Shown here one piece after another: positions 34,562-43,751 of a stretch of DNA of 64,000 nt. The stretch is from contig NZ_ARQJ01000028.1 of NCBI RefSeq assembly GCF_000385175.1, forward strand, positions 62,001-126,000, written 5' to 3'. Position 1 is the first letter of the stretch; each line of letters begins with the position of its first letter. This DNA comes from Salinicoccus albus DSM 19776. Lineage in GTDB: Bacteria > Bacillota > Bacilli > Staphylococcales > Salinicoccaceae. Made by a program: the position numbers and the translations under genes. The notes beneath the pieces are model-generated. The model ran no database searches and had not been told where the DNA came from. It saw only the letters and a list, made by a program, of their open reading frames with translations.

Positions 34562-35776
34562 TTATCCCATCATGCTGCTGAACCAGATACCGAGTCCCGT
34601 GCCGAGATAGTTGCCGATGATGTACCCGAGTGTACCGACAATAAGAATCGGGGCAACGAGTTTCGTCCAGCCTCTTGAGATCGCCATCGCAGCGGCTGTC
34701 GTCGGGCCGCCGATATTGGCATTGGTCGAAAGGACGACCTCTTCCAGATCGAATTTGAATAATCTGCCGGCAGTAAATGATATAGTCATATTGATGAATA
34801 CGATGATGGCGGCAAATACCAGGATAAGCGGTGCGTTTTGGAGTATCAGCCAGATGTTCGCCGGCACCCCGATAACGACAAAGAAAATGTAGATCAGGAA
34901 TGTACCGATTTCCTGAGCGCCATTGATACTTTCAAAGAATTTGGGTACAAATGAAACAAGCAGTAATGTAATCGTGGTGAGCATCAGGTAGTCATCGCCG
35001 ATAATACCTCTGAGTACTGTCAGGAAAAGATTTGCATTTTCAGGAATCAAGTTGCTGAACACTTCTGCAAGCTTGAATGATACAGCCACAATGACAAAAG
35101 ATGACCCCACTGCCAAGGCAATGTCACTTAATGAAATATTCTGGCGCTGCCAGTAACTTGCCGCCTGATTGTCTTGAGTATCTGTCTGAGTTTCAACTTC
35201 ATTCTGATGGGGTGCATTGTAGTTTCGTCTGAAAAATCCGATGGCGGGAATTGCGATCAGTACAAGGAAATAAACAGCCATAAGCAGGTTATCTGCAACA
35301 ACGGTAGAGGAGACTGTCTCTCCAGCGACTTCAAAGCGGCTTGCCATCGCTGCAAAGTTGACGCCGCCGCCTGTATATGACCCTGCAAGCATCGCAGCGA
35401 TCTGATCCACTCCCGGAATCAAATCCCTCAGCAGGAAAAAAGCGATGATCGTGCCTGCGACAGTACCGATTGAGCTGATGAAAAATATGAGCAGCAGCCG
35501 CCCGCTTTCCCGCCAGATTTTGACGATATTCGAATTGAAGAGCAACAATGGTATCGCAAGCGGTACAACGTAAGCCCATACAATATCATATGTGGGTGAT
35601 TCTGTTGGAATGATGCCCAGATTTGCAAGCACCATTGCTCCCACAAGTGCAACGATGGCACCGGAAAGTTTCGATGCCCATTCAAACCGCTGTTCCAGCC
35701 AGATGGAAGCCGCCGCCCATCCGACAAGAATCGCCCATAAAAGCCACGGCTCATCCGGTGATATAAGTGCATCCAT
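34562..35776 (-). CDS. DUF819 family membrane protein (YjcL type)
   Basis: 404 aa with 11-12 hydrophobic segments. Family landmarks: SYTGGGVNFAAMASRFEVAG (~res 131-150) and the C-terminal NANIGGPTTAAAMAISRGW (~res 352-370), both glycine-rich repeats of a transporter-like inverted fold. No transport substrate is known for DUF819. Confidence 0.9.
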   Translation of the reverse strand: MDALISPDEPWLLWAILVGWAAASIWLEQRFEWASKLSGAIVALVGAMVLANLGIIPTESPTYDIVWAYVVPLAIPLLLFNSNIVKIWRESGRLLLIFFISSIGTVAGTIIAFFLLRDLIPGVDQIAAMLAGSYTGGGVNFAAMASRFEVAGETVSSTVVADNLLMAVYFLVLIAIPAIGFFRRNYNAPHQNEVETQTDTQDNQAASYWQRQNISLSDIALAVGSSFVIVAVSFKLAEVFSNLIPENANLFLTVLRGIIGDDYLMLTTITLLLVSFVPKFFESINGAQEIGTFLIYIFFVVIGVPANIWLILQNAPLILVFAAIIVFINMTISFTAGRLFKFDLEEVVLSTNANIGGPTTAAAMAISRGWTKLVAPILIVGTLGYIIGNYLGTGLGIWFSSMMG

Positions 35777-36091
35777 AAAACAACCCCCCTTTGGTCATCG
35801 ATTATAGCTCATTCTTCATAATATATCATCTAATGATAGTAAATTTTAGAGTGATTTGTTACACTATTTTAAAGCGCTTCCATATTATTGAGTGTCCTGT
35901 TTACAGGACAGGTGATGGGTGATAAAAAATGAAGATCCTTAACGAATATTTCATGAAAAATATTAGACAATGAAGTGAATATATTATAAAGTATTATCAA
36001 TAATAATTCAGAGTTAATCACTGAGGATTATTGGTTCAGCTCATTCATACAGGGGTTTGAAAATCGGACGACACAATAAGAGAGGTGCACT
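35777..36091. promoter_or_regulatory. Divergent intergenic region with cre-like site
   Basis: A 315-bp gap between DUF819 and abgT. TTAAAGCGCTTCCA (35869-35882) matches the CcpA cre consensus at all but one position. Nothing else beyond AT-rich promoter-like DNA is visible. Confidence 0.45.
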
Positions 36092-37621
36092 ATGTCAGAG
36101 GACACTAAGAAACGAACCGTTTTCCAACGGATATTGGACGTTATTGAACGCGTGGGTAATAAGCTGCCGGACCCGTTTGCATTGTTCGTCGGTCTTGCGG
36201 TACTCATCATGATTATATCTTACATATTCAACATATTTGATGCTTCAGTGAATCACCCGGGTACAGGAGAGGAACTGCCGATCAGGAGCCTCATCTCCGG
36301 GGAAGGGCTCCAATTCATACTGACATCCATGCTTGAAAACTTTACCGGTTTTGCACCGCTGGGTCTTGTACTTGCGATGATGCTGGGGATCGGGCTGGCT
36401 GAGAAGGTAGGCCTGCTGGATTATGCGATCCGGAAGACAGTATTAAAATCCCCGCCGTTCCTGCTTACATATACGGTTGTGTTTGTAGGTATTCTGGGTA
36501 ATATTGCTTCTGATGCAGCAGCTGTCATCATCCCGCCCCTGGGGGCACTTGTGTTCTACAAAGTTGGCAGACATCCCTTTGCCGGACTGGCTGCCGGTTT
36601 TGCCGGTGCCGGTGCCGGATTCACCGCGAACCTATTCATCGCCGGTACAGATGCACTGCTTTCCGGAATTTCAACCGAGGCCGCAGCGTTAATCAATCCG
36701 GATATCGTAGTGACACCGCTGGACAACTGGTATTTCAACATAGTCTCAACATTTATGCTGACGATCATCGGCGGACTGGTAACGAGCAGAATCGTTGAAC
36801 CGAGACTGGGTCAATACAAGGGTGAAGCGGTGGAAGAAGACGGAGAGGAGGAGCTGCCGAATGCGAAGAAAGGTTTCATCCTGGCGATCGTGGCAGGGGT
36901 GCTCTATTGGGCGGCAGTGGCCGGCACATTATTGATGCCGAACAGCCCGCTCACCAATGACCAGGGCGGAATCACCCCCTCGTCACCCTTCCTGGATGGC
37001 ATCGTACCCATCATTCTGATATTCTTCATACTCATCGGTATGGTATTCGGTATCACAGTCGGTAAAATCCAGACCAGCAAGGATATGACAGACCATATGA
37101 CAGAAGCGATCAAGGAGATGGCTGGATACATCGTGCTGGTATTTGCGATTGCACAGTTTATCGCATACTTCAACTGGTCAAACTTAGGAACATGGCTGGC
37201 GGTCAACGGTGCAGAATTCCTGCAGGACATTGAGTTCACCGGCTTCGGTTTAATCATCGGTTATGTTATATTTACGGGACTGATGAATTTCCTCATTACA
37301 TCCGGTTCTGCCAAATGGGCGATCGAGGCGCCGATCTTTGTCCCGATGTTCATGCAGCTGGGTTACAGCCCTGCATTTACACAGGCCGCTTATCGTATTG
37401 CCGATTCATCCATCAACATCATCACACCATTGTTCCCGTACATGATCATCATCCTGTCGTTTATGAAGCGGTATGATAAAAATGCCAGTATCGGCAGCTA
37501 CATGGCACTGATGCTGCCTTATTCCCTAATATTCCTTGGGGCTTGGATCATTCTGCTTGCGATCTTCTATTTCTTCAATCTGCCGTTAGGTCCGGGCGCA
37601 GGAATATATCTGGAACAATAA
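36092..37621 (+). CDS. AbgT family transporter
   Basis: 509 aa, standard AbgT length, with ~12 hydrophobic segments. It starts with a polar KRTVFQRILDVIERVGNKLP and PDPFALFVGLAV (~res 26-37), and has GNIASDAAAVIIPPLGALVF (~res 131-150), GAGAGFTANLFIAGTDALLS (~res 171-190) and NFLITSGSAKWAIEAPIFVP (~res 396-415), hallmarks of the family. Members import p-aminobenzoyl-glutamate or export sulfonamides. Adjacent regulatory gene is RpiR-type. Confidence 0.95.
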   Translation: MSEDTKKRTVFQRILDVIERVGNKLPDPFALFVGLAVLIMIISYIFNIFDASVNHPGTGEELPIRSLISGEGLQFILTSMLENFTGFAPLGLVLAMMLGIGLAEKVGLLDYAIRKTVLKSPPFLLTYTVVFVGILGNIASDAAAVIIPPLGALVFYKVGRHPFAGLAAGFAGAGAGFTANLFIAGTDALLSGISTEAAALINPDIVVTPLDNWYFNIVSTFMLTIIGGLVTSRIVEPRLGQYKGEAVEEDGEEELPNAKKGFILAIVAGVLYWAAVAGTLLMPNSPLTNDQGGITPSSPFLDGIVPIILIFFILIGMVFGITVGKIQTSKDMTDHMTEAIKEMAGYIVLVFAIAQFIAYFNWSNLGTWLAVNGAEFLQDIEFTGFGLIIGYVIFTGLMNFLITSGSAKWAIEAPIFVPMFMQLGYSPAFTQAAYRIADSSINIITPLFPYMIIILSFMKRYDKNASIGSYMALMLPYSLIFLGAWIILLAIFYFFNLPLGPGAGIYLEQ

Positions 37622-37646
37622 AACACGAGCGGATGGAAAGTTTCTG

Positions 37647-37688
37647 ACTGCAGACAAGGTCATAAGGATGACAAGTCTGCAGTTTTTT
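37647..37688 (+). terminator. Terminator of the AbgT gene
   Basis: ACTGCAGAC (37647-37655) and GTCTGCAGT (37675-37683), extended inside by GTCAT/ATGAC, followed by TTTTTT. Confidence 0.88.
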
Positions 37689-37813
37689 GGGTTGCAGGAA
37701 TTTTAGGTGTATTTTCCCTTGGTTTAAAATACGGTCTGAATAATGATAAACTGATGGAAATTACTCTTGGGGATAATTTGTAAATTTATTTTACCGTGTA
37801 AAGAGAAAGGAGC

Positions 37814-38671
37814 ATGATGATCATGGCTGAAGATACAGTCACTAAAAAGATTCTTGATCATAAAGACCATCTCCCGAAGAAGCAGAAGATATTTTGTGAA
37901 TTTATCCTGGAGAATTACAGGGAGATCAGTCTGGACTCGATTGCGGTTCTGGCTGAGAAATCAGGGGTCGGGACGACGACTGTGATGCGGACGATCAATA
38001 ATCTTGGCTATTCGAACCTGAGGACTTTTAAACGGGAGCTGCACCGGGAAGTGATTGAAAGCCAGACGCCGAAGTTCTGGAACTTTGATGACGGCAGGCA
38101 GGCCCCGGACAGTAAACGGGTGAGGGACACGTGGGATAAAGTGAATATGCTGCAGAAACACTCGATGACTGAAGACCTCGAGCATGGGATCATCAACGCC
38201 GTGGAACTGATGCGCAATGCTTCGAAAATCCATGTGTTCGGCCTGCGGACCTCAAGGTCTGTGGCTCTATTTTTTGAGAACTCGTTCAATCAGTTTTATC
38301 CGCATGTCAATCAGCTCAGCTACGAGCCGCATTTTGTGTTTGATCGTCTGTATCATGCTGCAGAGGGTGAGGTGATTGTCCTGATTGCCCTGTCTCCCTA
38401 TACGGAAATGACGTATGAAGTAGCGAGATATTGCCATCAGAATCACATCGATATTATCCTGATTGCCGACAGCGCAGATAATACGATGATCCCGTATGCC
38501 AAAGAGACACTGATGATCAAGCGCACCGATGAACATTATACGATGGTGCCGGCCGTTTCTCTGGTAGAGACAGTGACAGTATTATTCGGCTCGAAAGTGG
38601 ACGTGGACAGCCAGAAGATATTGAGGGATGTCGGCGGATTACTCGCGAGAAAAAATATAACGCGAACTTGA
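37814..38671 (+). CDS. MurR/RpiR family transcriptional regulator
   Basis: 285 aa. N-terminal HTH_6 domain (~res 1-80, with LAEKSGVGTTTVMRTINNLG) and a C-terminal SIS domain (~res 120-255) with IHVFGLRTSRSVALFFEN and VLIALSPYTEMTYEVARYCH, which usually binds a sugar phosphate. AAAGGAG before closely spaced ATG codons; the first is used. It is followed by an SSS C-terminal fragment, so it once may have controlled that transporter. Target unclear. Confidence 0.9.
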   Translation: MMIMAEDTVTKKILDHKDHLPKKQKIFCEFILENYREISLDSIAVLAEKSGVGTTTVMRTINNLGYSNLRTFKRELHREVIESQTPKFWNFDDGRQAPDSKRVRDTWDKVNMLQKHSMTEDLEHGIINAVELMRNASKIHVFGLRTSRSVALFFENSFNQFYPHVNQLSYEPHFVFDRLYHAAEGEVIVLIALSPYTEMTYEVARYCHQNHIDIILIADSADNTMIPYAKETLMIKRTDEHYTMVPAVSLVETVTVLFGSKVDVDSQKILRDVGGLLARKNITRT

Positions 38672-38703
38672 ACTCTCAAGGGACAGGGGCATTGGTGCAA
38701 TAA

Positions 38704-38886
38704 TTCTCGTTAGTCCACAAACAGCTCAGCGGGGGTGAAGGCGGCGTCGTCTTTACCTGGGTAGTAGATCCGGTATTAATCGGTATCCCTGTCACAACGC
38801 TGATCCTGATTATTGGCACATTGATTGAAACGCGGAATATGGATATCAAACCAGCGCCGAAAAAAGAAAATACTGCCGCGCCATAA
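38704..38886 (+). pseudogene. C-terminal fragment of a sodium:solute symporter
   Basis: A 60-codon frame following a TAA at 38701-38703 without start codon or ribosome site. It reads HKQLSGGEGGVVFTWVVDPV then LIGIPVTTLILIIGTLIETR and a charged tail to the stop at 38884. One hydrophobic helix and tail resemble the end of an SSS transporter. Most of the gene is gone, so it is a remnant. Family assignment is tentative. Confidence 0.5.
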
Positions 38887-38890
38887 GATG

Positions 38891-38935
38891 ATAAACTGCT
38901 TACGGATGTCCATAATTCCGTGAGCAGTTTATTTC
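38891..38935 (+). terminator. Terminator after the symporter fragment
   Basis: ATAAACTGCTTACGG (38891-38905) pairs with CCGTGAGCAGTTTAT (38918-38932) with one wobble, then TTTC. Confidence 0.75.
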
Positions 38936-39080
38936 ATCTAATCCCCTACATATATTCTTGCAATACAAATAGATCAGAACTGAAGTGATTGTCAGCAACA
39001 GAAAAATCGCAATGTGTTTGAATGAAATGTTTATATATTCTGATATAATTGGTTTGAAACTGTGGAGAAAGGACGATTGT

Positions 39081-40241
39081 ATGCCTGAAGCGAATCAACG
39101 GATGCAACATATTGAAGTGCCGGGGACACGGCAGTTTGCGAATCGGGTAGCCGAATTTCCGGATGCGGTGGATTTGACGCTCGGCCAGCCTGACTTTGAA
39201 ACACCCCGTCCGATCAGAGAAGCGGCCATCGATGCCATCAATACGAAATCCATGAAGTATTCTCACAACACCGGGCTGCTGGAACTGAGGACGGCAATTG
39301 CTGATTATTATAAGGACAGATTTGGTGCGACTTATGATCCGCAGGGTGAAATACTTGTGACGGTTGGCGGGAGTGAAGGGATTGACGGCGTGCTGCGGGC
39401 GATTCTCGATCCTGGGGATGAAGTGATTGTCCCGGCACCGACGTATCTTGGGTATGAACCCATCATAGAACTCAGCGGCGGTGTGACCCGGTTTGTGGAC
39501 ACCACGGACACAGGATTGATTGCCACTCCCGAACTCATCGAGTCGAATATCACAAACCGGACGAAGGCTGTGCTGCTCAACTATCCGACGAATCCGACCG
39601 GAGTCACCTATACGAAAGCACAGATGGATGCCCTTGTGGAAGTGTTCAGAAAGCATGATATATTTATCATTACAGATGAAATATACGGAGAGAATACTCT
39701 GGAAGGAGAGCACATCAGTCTGGCGGGATATCAGGAGATCAAAGAGAAAGTCCTCGTCATCAGCGGACTGAGTAAATCGCACGGGATGACGGGGTGGCGG
39801 ATTGGCCATGTGGCCGGTCACCGGTCAATCATGGAAGAAGTCACGGCAGTGCATCTCTATAACACGATCTGTGCAAGCATTCCGAGTCAGTATGCCGCGA
39901 TTGAAGCCCTGCGCAATCAGTTGAATATACCGAAAGAAATGAATCAAAAGTATATTGAACGGAGGGATTATATTTATGATCGTCTGACGCATATGGGATT
40001 GGACGTCAGTAAACCGACCGGCGCTTTCTATATATTCCCCTCTGTCAAAAAATACGAAACGGATTCATTCAGATTCGCGACCGATCTGCTTGAAACCGTG
40101 CAGCTCGCGGTTGTGCCAGGACGGTCATTCTCAGCGTTCGGCGAGGGGCATATCAGATTATCATTCGCCTGCAGCATGGAAGAGCTGAAAGAAGCGGCGG
40201 ACAGGCTGGAGAAATATATAGGGATGCTGGAAAGCAGGTAG
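39081..40241 (+). CDS. patA: Class I/II PLP aminotransferase (PatA group)
   Basis: 386 aa from the ATG behind GAGAAAGGACG; the frame is open upstream to 38985 without a site. PLP-fold landmarks: LTLGQPDFETP (~res 32-42), NYPTNPTG (167-174), TDEIYGE and the Schiff-base Lys232 in SGLSKSHGMTGWRIG. It groups with Bacillus PatA-like N-acetyl-LL-diaminopimelate aminotransferases, but broad aromatic or branched-chain use is possible. Symbol is tentative. Confidence 0.88.
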   Translation: MPEANQRMQHIEVPGTRQFANRVAEFPDAVDLTLGQPDFETPRPIREAAIDAINTKSMKYSHNTGLLELRTAIADYYKDRFGATYDPQGEILVTVGGSEGIDGVLRAILDPGDEVIVPAPTYLGYEPIIELSGGVTRFVDTTDTGLIATPELIESNITNRTKAVLLNYPTNPTGVTYTKAQMDALVEVFRKHDIFIITDEIYGENTLEGEHISLAGYQEIKEKVLVISGLSKSHGMTGWRIGHVAGHRSIMEEVTAVHLYNTICASIPSQYAAIEALRNQLNIPKEMNQKYIERRDYIYDRLTHMGLDVSKPTGAFYIFPSVKKYETDSFRFATDLLETVQLAVVPGRSFSAFGEGHIRLSFACSMEELKEAADRLEKYIGMLESR

Positions 40242-40344
40242 AAAGAAAGAGCTGTGACAAGGTCTAAAGCGATGAAATGATGAATGAGGAAATTGATTTT
40301 CAGTATATTCAGAGAAGAAGACTGGGAACCATAGAACATTAAAA

Positions 40345-40379
40345 AAGAGGACTCCTGGCATTGCAAAGGAGTCCTCTTG
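40345..40379 (+). terminator. Terminator of the aminotransferase gene
   Basis: AAGAGGACTCCT (40345-40356) and AGGAGTCCTCTT (40367-40378), perfect 12-bp stem. Confidence 0.85.
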
Positions 40380-40483
40380 TTATATGGAGATGCTGATAAG
40401 GCCGGTTATCAGGAAAGATGCGATAACTTATATAAAATTCTTCGCTCTCAGGCGTACCGCAGGGCTCAGACATCCTAGGAGTC

Positions 40484-41524
40484 TCATGGCGCTGGTACCT
40501 TTTCACTTAAGATAAAGCTGACGAATTCCTCTTGCCTTAGATTTCCGAAATAATCAGACAGATCGAGCGGCTCTAATGCATTTAATAAGTCTTCTTTTCT
40601 TAAACGTACTCCAACTAAAGATTCTTCTACATCTGTTATATCTTTTGTTCCGAAGAAGTCACCAGTAATCTGGATGGAAGCAATTTTAGCATGCTTGATC
40701 GTTAAACCAACATTAATCGTTCCGATTGGGAAACGCTCGGTCAAATAATATTCGAATTGGTTAAAGCGGCCATAGTTCCAATCCCAGTTATGGTATTTTT
40801 CAGCGACAATTTTATCGATACCTGCCCAATCGTCTGGCGTTAATTCATAACGCTTCGCTTCGGTGACGTCATTAATGCCAAGTAATTGGCAGAGCATATA
40901 ATCTGTAAACTCCCAGACCGTCATTTCTTGATATTCTGACGCTAAATGCGGACGGATTGATCCTACTCGACTGCGGATGGATTGGATCCCATGTGCCTTT
41001 ATCTTCTTTTGGTTCGGGTCCAAAACGGACACAATTGCTTCATAATTAGGGTCTAATAGTAATGAATATCCAGCATAAACTCGACCTTTATGTAAAGTCA
41101 TCGCTGCACCGGAAATTTTCTTATCATCTAAGACTAAATCATTACGGCCTTTATATTCCACATCGTCCACACCTAACTTCTCAAGTGCTTTGATGGCCGG
41201 CGCATACAAACGCGCATAATTCCCATAAATGTCATTACTTCCATCAAATAAGAAACAAAAACTAATATTACGATCATCAAGGTAAATCGCACCGCCGCCT
41301 GATTCTCGGCGGATCATTTTAATATCATTCGCATCCATATAAGGCTGGTTGATCTCTTCGTATGCGTTCTGGAATTTTCCGATTTGAACAGCTGGTTCCA
41401 TCATGTAGGGGAACAAAACATCATCATCTAAGAAAATATGGTCTTTCACATATTCCTGTATAGCCATTACTGTGCCTGGGTCGTAAACCCACTCTCCATT
41501 ACGCTTTGATTCAATTAGATACAT
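40484..41524 (-). CDS. lplA2: Lipoate-protein ligase LplA2
   Basis: 346 aa. Biotin/lipoate ligase domain with the lipoyl-adenylate loop RRESGGGAI (72-80), GRNDLVLDDKKISGAAM (126-142, with catalytic Lys135/136) and a C-terminal accessory domain. It is the last gene of a minus-strand operon with SirTM, macrodomain and GcvH-L genes. This gene set is described for staphylococci and streptococci, where LplA2 lipoylates GcvH-L as the mark needed before ADP-ribosylation by SirTM. Confidence 0.93.
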   Translation of the reverse strand: MYLIESKRNGEWVYDPGTVMAIQEYVKDHIFLDDDVLFPYMMEPAVQIGKFQNAYEEINQPYMDANDIKMIRRESGGGAIYLDDRNISFCFLFDGSNDIYGNYARLYAPAIKALEKLGVDDVEYKGRNDLVLDDKKISGAAMTLHKGRVYAGYSLLLDPNYEAIVSVLDPNQKKIKAHGIQSIRSRVGSIRPHLASEYQEMTVWEFTDYMLCQLLGINDVTEAKRYELTPDDWAGIDKIVAEKYHNWDWNYGRFNQFEYYLTERFPIGTINVGLTIKHAKIASIQITGDFFGTKDITDVEESLVGVRLRKEDLLNALEPLDLSDYFGNLRQEEFVSFILSEKVPAP

Positions 41525-41537
41525 TTGTCAACCCCCG

Positions 41538-42425
41538 TTATTCATGTAATGCCGCTGAATGTAACACGTCGGCGATGTCTTCATCAATTCTTACTGTTTG
41601 CGGGCGGATCGTATGCGGCGTGAAGTAATCCTTCTGATTCATTGTCACAAATAATGATTTGGGATTTGCCTGCGTCATTTGTTGAAATGGATGTTTGATG
41701 AATTGCGGTGTTGTATGCCCAACCCCAATTTCCAGAAAGAGTATTTTCTTCGTTTGATTCTCGTCTAAGAATTGTTCGTAACGTGCTTTCTGCTCATGAA
41801 AATGATCATCCTCAACCATTCCTTTTTCTTCATCCCGTTTGTTTACTTCCATAACGGCACCACATTTCGGACAATATGGCACTAAATTTGCCGGAATCTT
41901 CATATCTGATTGTTCCATGGCCATTTGACGGATTAAGCTTTCATCCTGATAAGTCTGCTGGTGACAGTACTCTGAACATTGCCACAATCCGTATTCTCCT
42001 TGAATACGAAACACCTTATTCATATCGAAATCGGCCGCATAAAATGCATTATCAGCATTCGTTGTAATAATATGATAGTTTTTATCCGATATTATCTGAC
42101 GCAGGTCAACATATGCCTGGCCGGTTGGCTGATCAAAGAAATTCAACAAACTAAAGCGGCTTTTAAAAGCCCAATATTCCCGTTCATCTTCAAAATCAAA
42201 GAGACTGGCCTGTAACATATCGAAGAAACGATACTTCGCGATAAAATCAGGAAAAGCATCCGTAAACCGTTTCCCTACATATGTAAATCCAGCCGCTGCA
42301 GACATTCCTGCACCGATCCCGATGACAATTGCTTCAGCTTCTTCTATTAATTGATGAAGTAAATCCGGTTGTGACAGGGATGATCCCATCGGTAGTGTCT
42401 GCCAATGTGTCTTTATCTGTTCCAT
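41538..42425 (-). CDS. sirTM: Class M sirtuin (SirTM) protein ADP-ribosyltransferase
   Basis: 295 aa. NAD-binding [12 protein letters not shown] (36-47), TTNAD (121-125, Asn123), then IQGEYG (141-146) where the catalytic His of deacetylase sirtuins is replaced by Gln142, a SirTM mark. Zinc ligands fit Cys150, Cys154, Cys185 and Cys188 (CSEYC, CPKC). Known members ADP-ribosylate lipoylated GcvH-L rather than deacylate. Between lplA2 (13 bp) and the macrodomain gene (9 bp). Assignment rests on these motifs and the operon. Confidence 0.93.
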   Translation of the reverse strand: MEQIKTHWQTLPMGSSLSQPDLLHQLIEEAEAIVIGIGAGMSAAAGFTYVGKRFTDAFPDFIAKYRFFDMLQASLFDFEDEREYWAFKSRFSLLNFFDQPTGQAYVDLRQIISDKNYHIITTNADNAFYAADFDMNKVFRIQGEYGLWQCSEYCHQQTYQDESLIRQMAMEQSDMKIPANLVPYCPKCGAVMEVNKRDEEKGMVEDDHFHEQKARYEQFLDENQTKKILFLEIGVGHTTPQFIKHPFQQMTQANPKSLFVTMNQKDYFTPHTIRPQTVRIDEDIADVLHSAALHE

Positions 42426-42434
42426 AACGATCTC

Positions 42435-43229
42435 CTATTCTTTCATCCCTAATAATGTTTGATAAATATATAAATCCTCATCCTTAAACACATTAAAGAT
42501 AACGTTAAGTGCTGATCCGCTATCATTTAAATATTCACGGGTAGTCTGAACGGCAATCTCAGCTGCACGTTTGTTCGGGAAATTAAATTCACCTGTGGAA
42601 ATGCAGCAAAAAGCGATGGTACTTTGTCCATGCTCATCAGCCAGGGCCAGACAAGAACGATAAGACGAAGCCAATAATTTTTCCTTTAGAGGCGAGACGC
42701 CACGCGCGTCAATATAAGGCCCGACTGTATGAATGATATTGTCCGCCGGCAAATTGTAAGCTTTTGTCATTTTTGCTTTACCCATCGGCTCTCTCCGCCC
42801 TTGTGCTTTGATCACTGCATCACATTCTAACCGCAATTCGACACCGGCACGTGTATGTATAATATTGTCAATACACTCATGATTGGCTTGCGTACAGCCC
42901 AGGAAATCACTATTGGCTGCATTGACAATCACATCTGCCGCCAGACTGGTAATGTCGCCTTGCCACACATAAATTTGCGGCGCTGCTGCTTCCAAATCAT
43001 TCAAAGCAGTTAATGGCCTTTCAGTATTCCACTGCGTTAAGAAGGCATCTTGCACCGTTATAAATTCATCTGTGACCGGTTCAGGGGGGCGGACGTTACA
43101 CAGCCCCCGAAATAATGCTAATTTTTCCTGTGCAGTATTCCTTTTGGGCTGAACCACTGTCCTCGTCGCACCTGTCTTTTCGTTCAATAAATAGTCAGTC
43201 AGATAATCTAATCTCGCTTCCTGATCCAT
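42435..43229 (-). CDS. Macrodomain protein, ADP-ribosyl hydrolase (Zn-macro type)
   Basis: 264 aa. An N-terminal helical extension (~80 res) precedes the macrodomain: DVIVNAANSDFLGCTQANHE (~res 98-117) followed by CIDNIIH, with Cys/His residues that fit a bound zinc, then IIHTVGPYID (~res 163-172) and STGEFNFPNKRAAEIAV (~res 208-224). It would remove the ADP-ribose placed by SirTM. Co-transcribed with gcvH-L and sirTM. Confidence 0.92.
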   Translation of the reverse strand: MDQEARLDYLTDYLLNEKTGATRTVVQPKRNTAQEKLALFRGLCNVRPPEPVTDEFITVQDAFLTQWNTERPLTALNDLEAAAPQIYVWQGDITSLAADVIVNAANSDFLGCTQANHECIDNIIHTRAGVELRLECDAVIKAQGRREPMGKAKMTKAYNLPADNIIHTVGPYIDARGVSPLKEKLLASSYRSCLALADEHGQSTIAFCCISTGEFNFPNKRAAEIAVQTTREYLNDSGSALNVIFNVFKDEDLYIYQTLLGMKE

Positions 43230-43241
43230 AGCCTGCCCCTA

Positions 43242-43589
43242 TTATGAAATATATCTTTTAACTTCTTCTAGTTGGTTGAATGCTTCCTCATCAACATCCG
43301 TTAATGTAATGATCCAATTTTCTTCTGCTTTCGCTGAATTTAAAAGCGCCGGTTCATTGATTAATGCTTCATTTCGTTTAACAATTTTACCGGCTAACGG
43401 GGAATCCAATTCAAGCACAGTTTTTGAAGCTTCTACACTTAGAATGAGATCACCGGCCTCAATTGTATCAGCATCTGTATATTCAACGAATCCTGAAGTA
43501 CCAATATCATCTTGCAACTCTGGTGTCATGCTTAACGTGTAATCATCGCCATTTTTTTCAATAAATAAAAATTCACCACGTTTTTTCAT
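43242..43589 (-). CDS. gcvH-L: GcvH-like lipoyl carrier protein (GcvH-L)
   Basis: 115 aa, near the size of GcvH. Hammerhead fold with the lipoyl-lysine Lys56 in [18 protein letters not shown] (~res 52-69), and an acidic surface. First gene of the operon, with a good site before ATG. In characterised systems it is lipoylated by LplA2 and then ADP-ribosylated by SirTM, the macrodomain reversing the second mark. It is not next to other glycine-cleavage genes, as expected for the -L form. Confidence 0.93.
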   Translation of the reverse strand: MKKRGEFLFIEKNGDDYTLSMTPELQDDIGTSGFVEYTDADTIEAGDLILSVEASKTVLELDSPLAGKIVKRNEALINEPALLNSAKAEENWIITLTDVDEEAFNQLEEVKRYIS

Positions 43590-43751
43590 TAGAAATCCCT
43601 CTTTCTTATTTAAATTTAGTCATAATGCATATTATCATCAGTTCATTCATTATAACAATTTTAGAGCCTGTATCAAATTGACATCGTTCTCAGCCGGTGA
43701 TAGTTTTGAAGTCACATGAACAATTACATTTACTGATAGGAATTGGAGACT

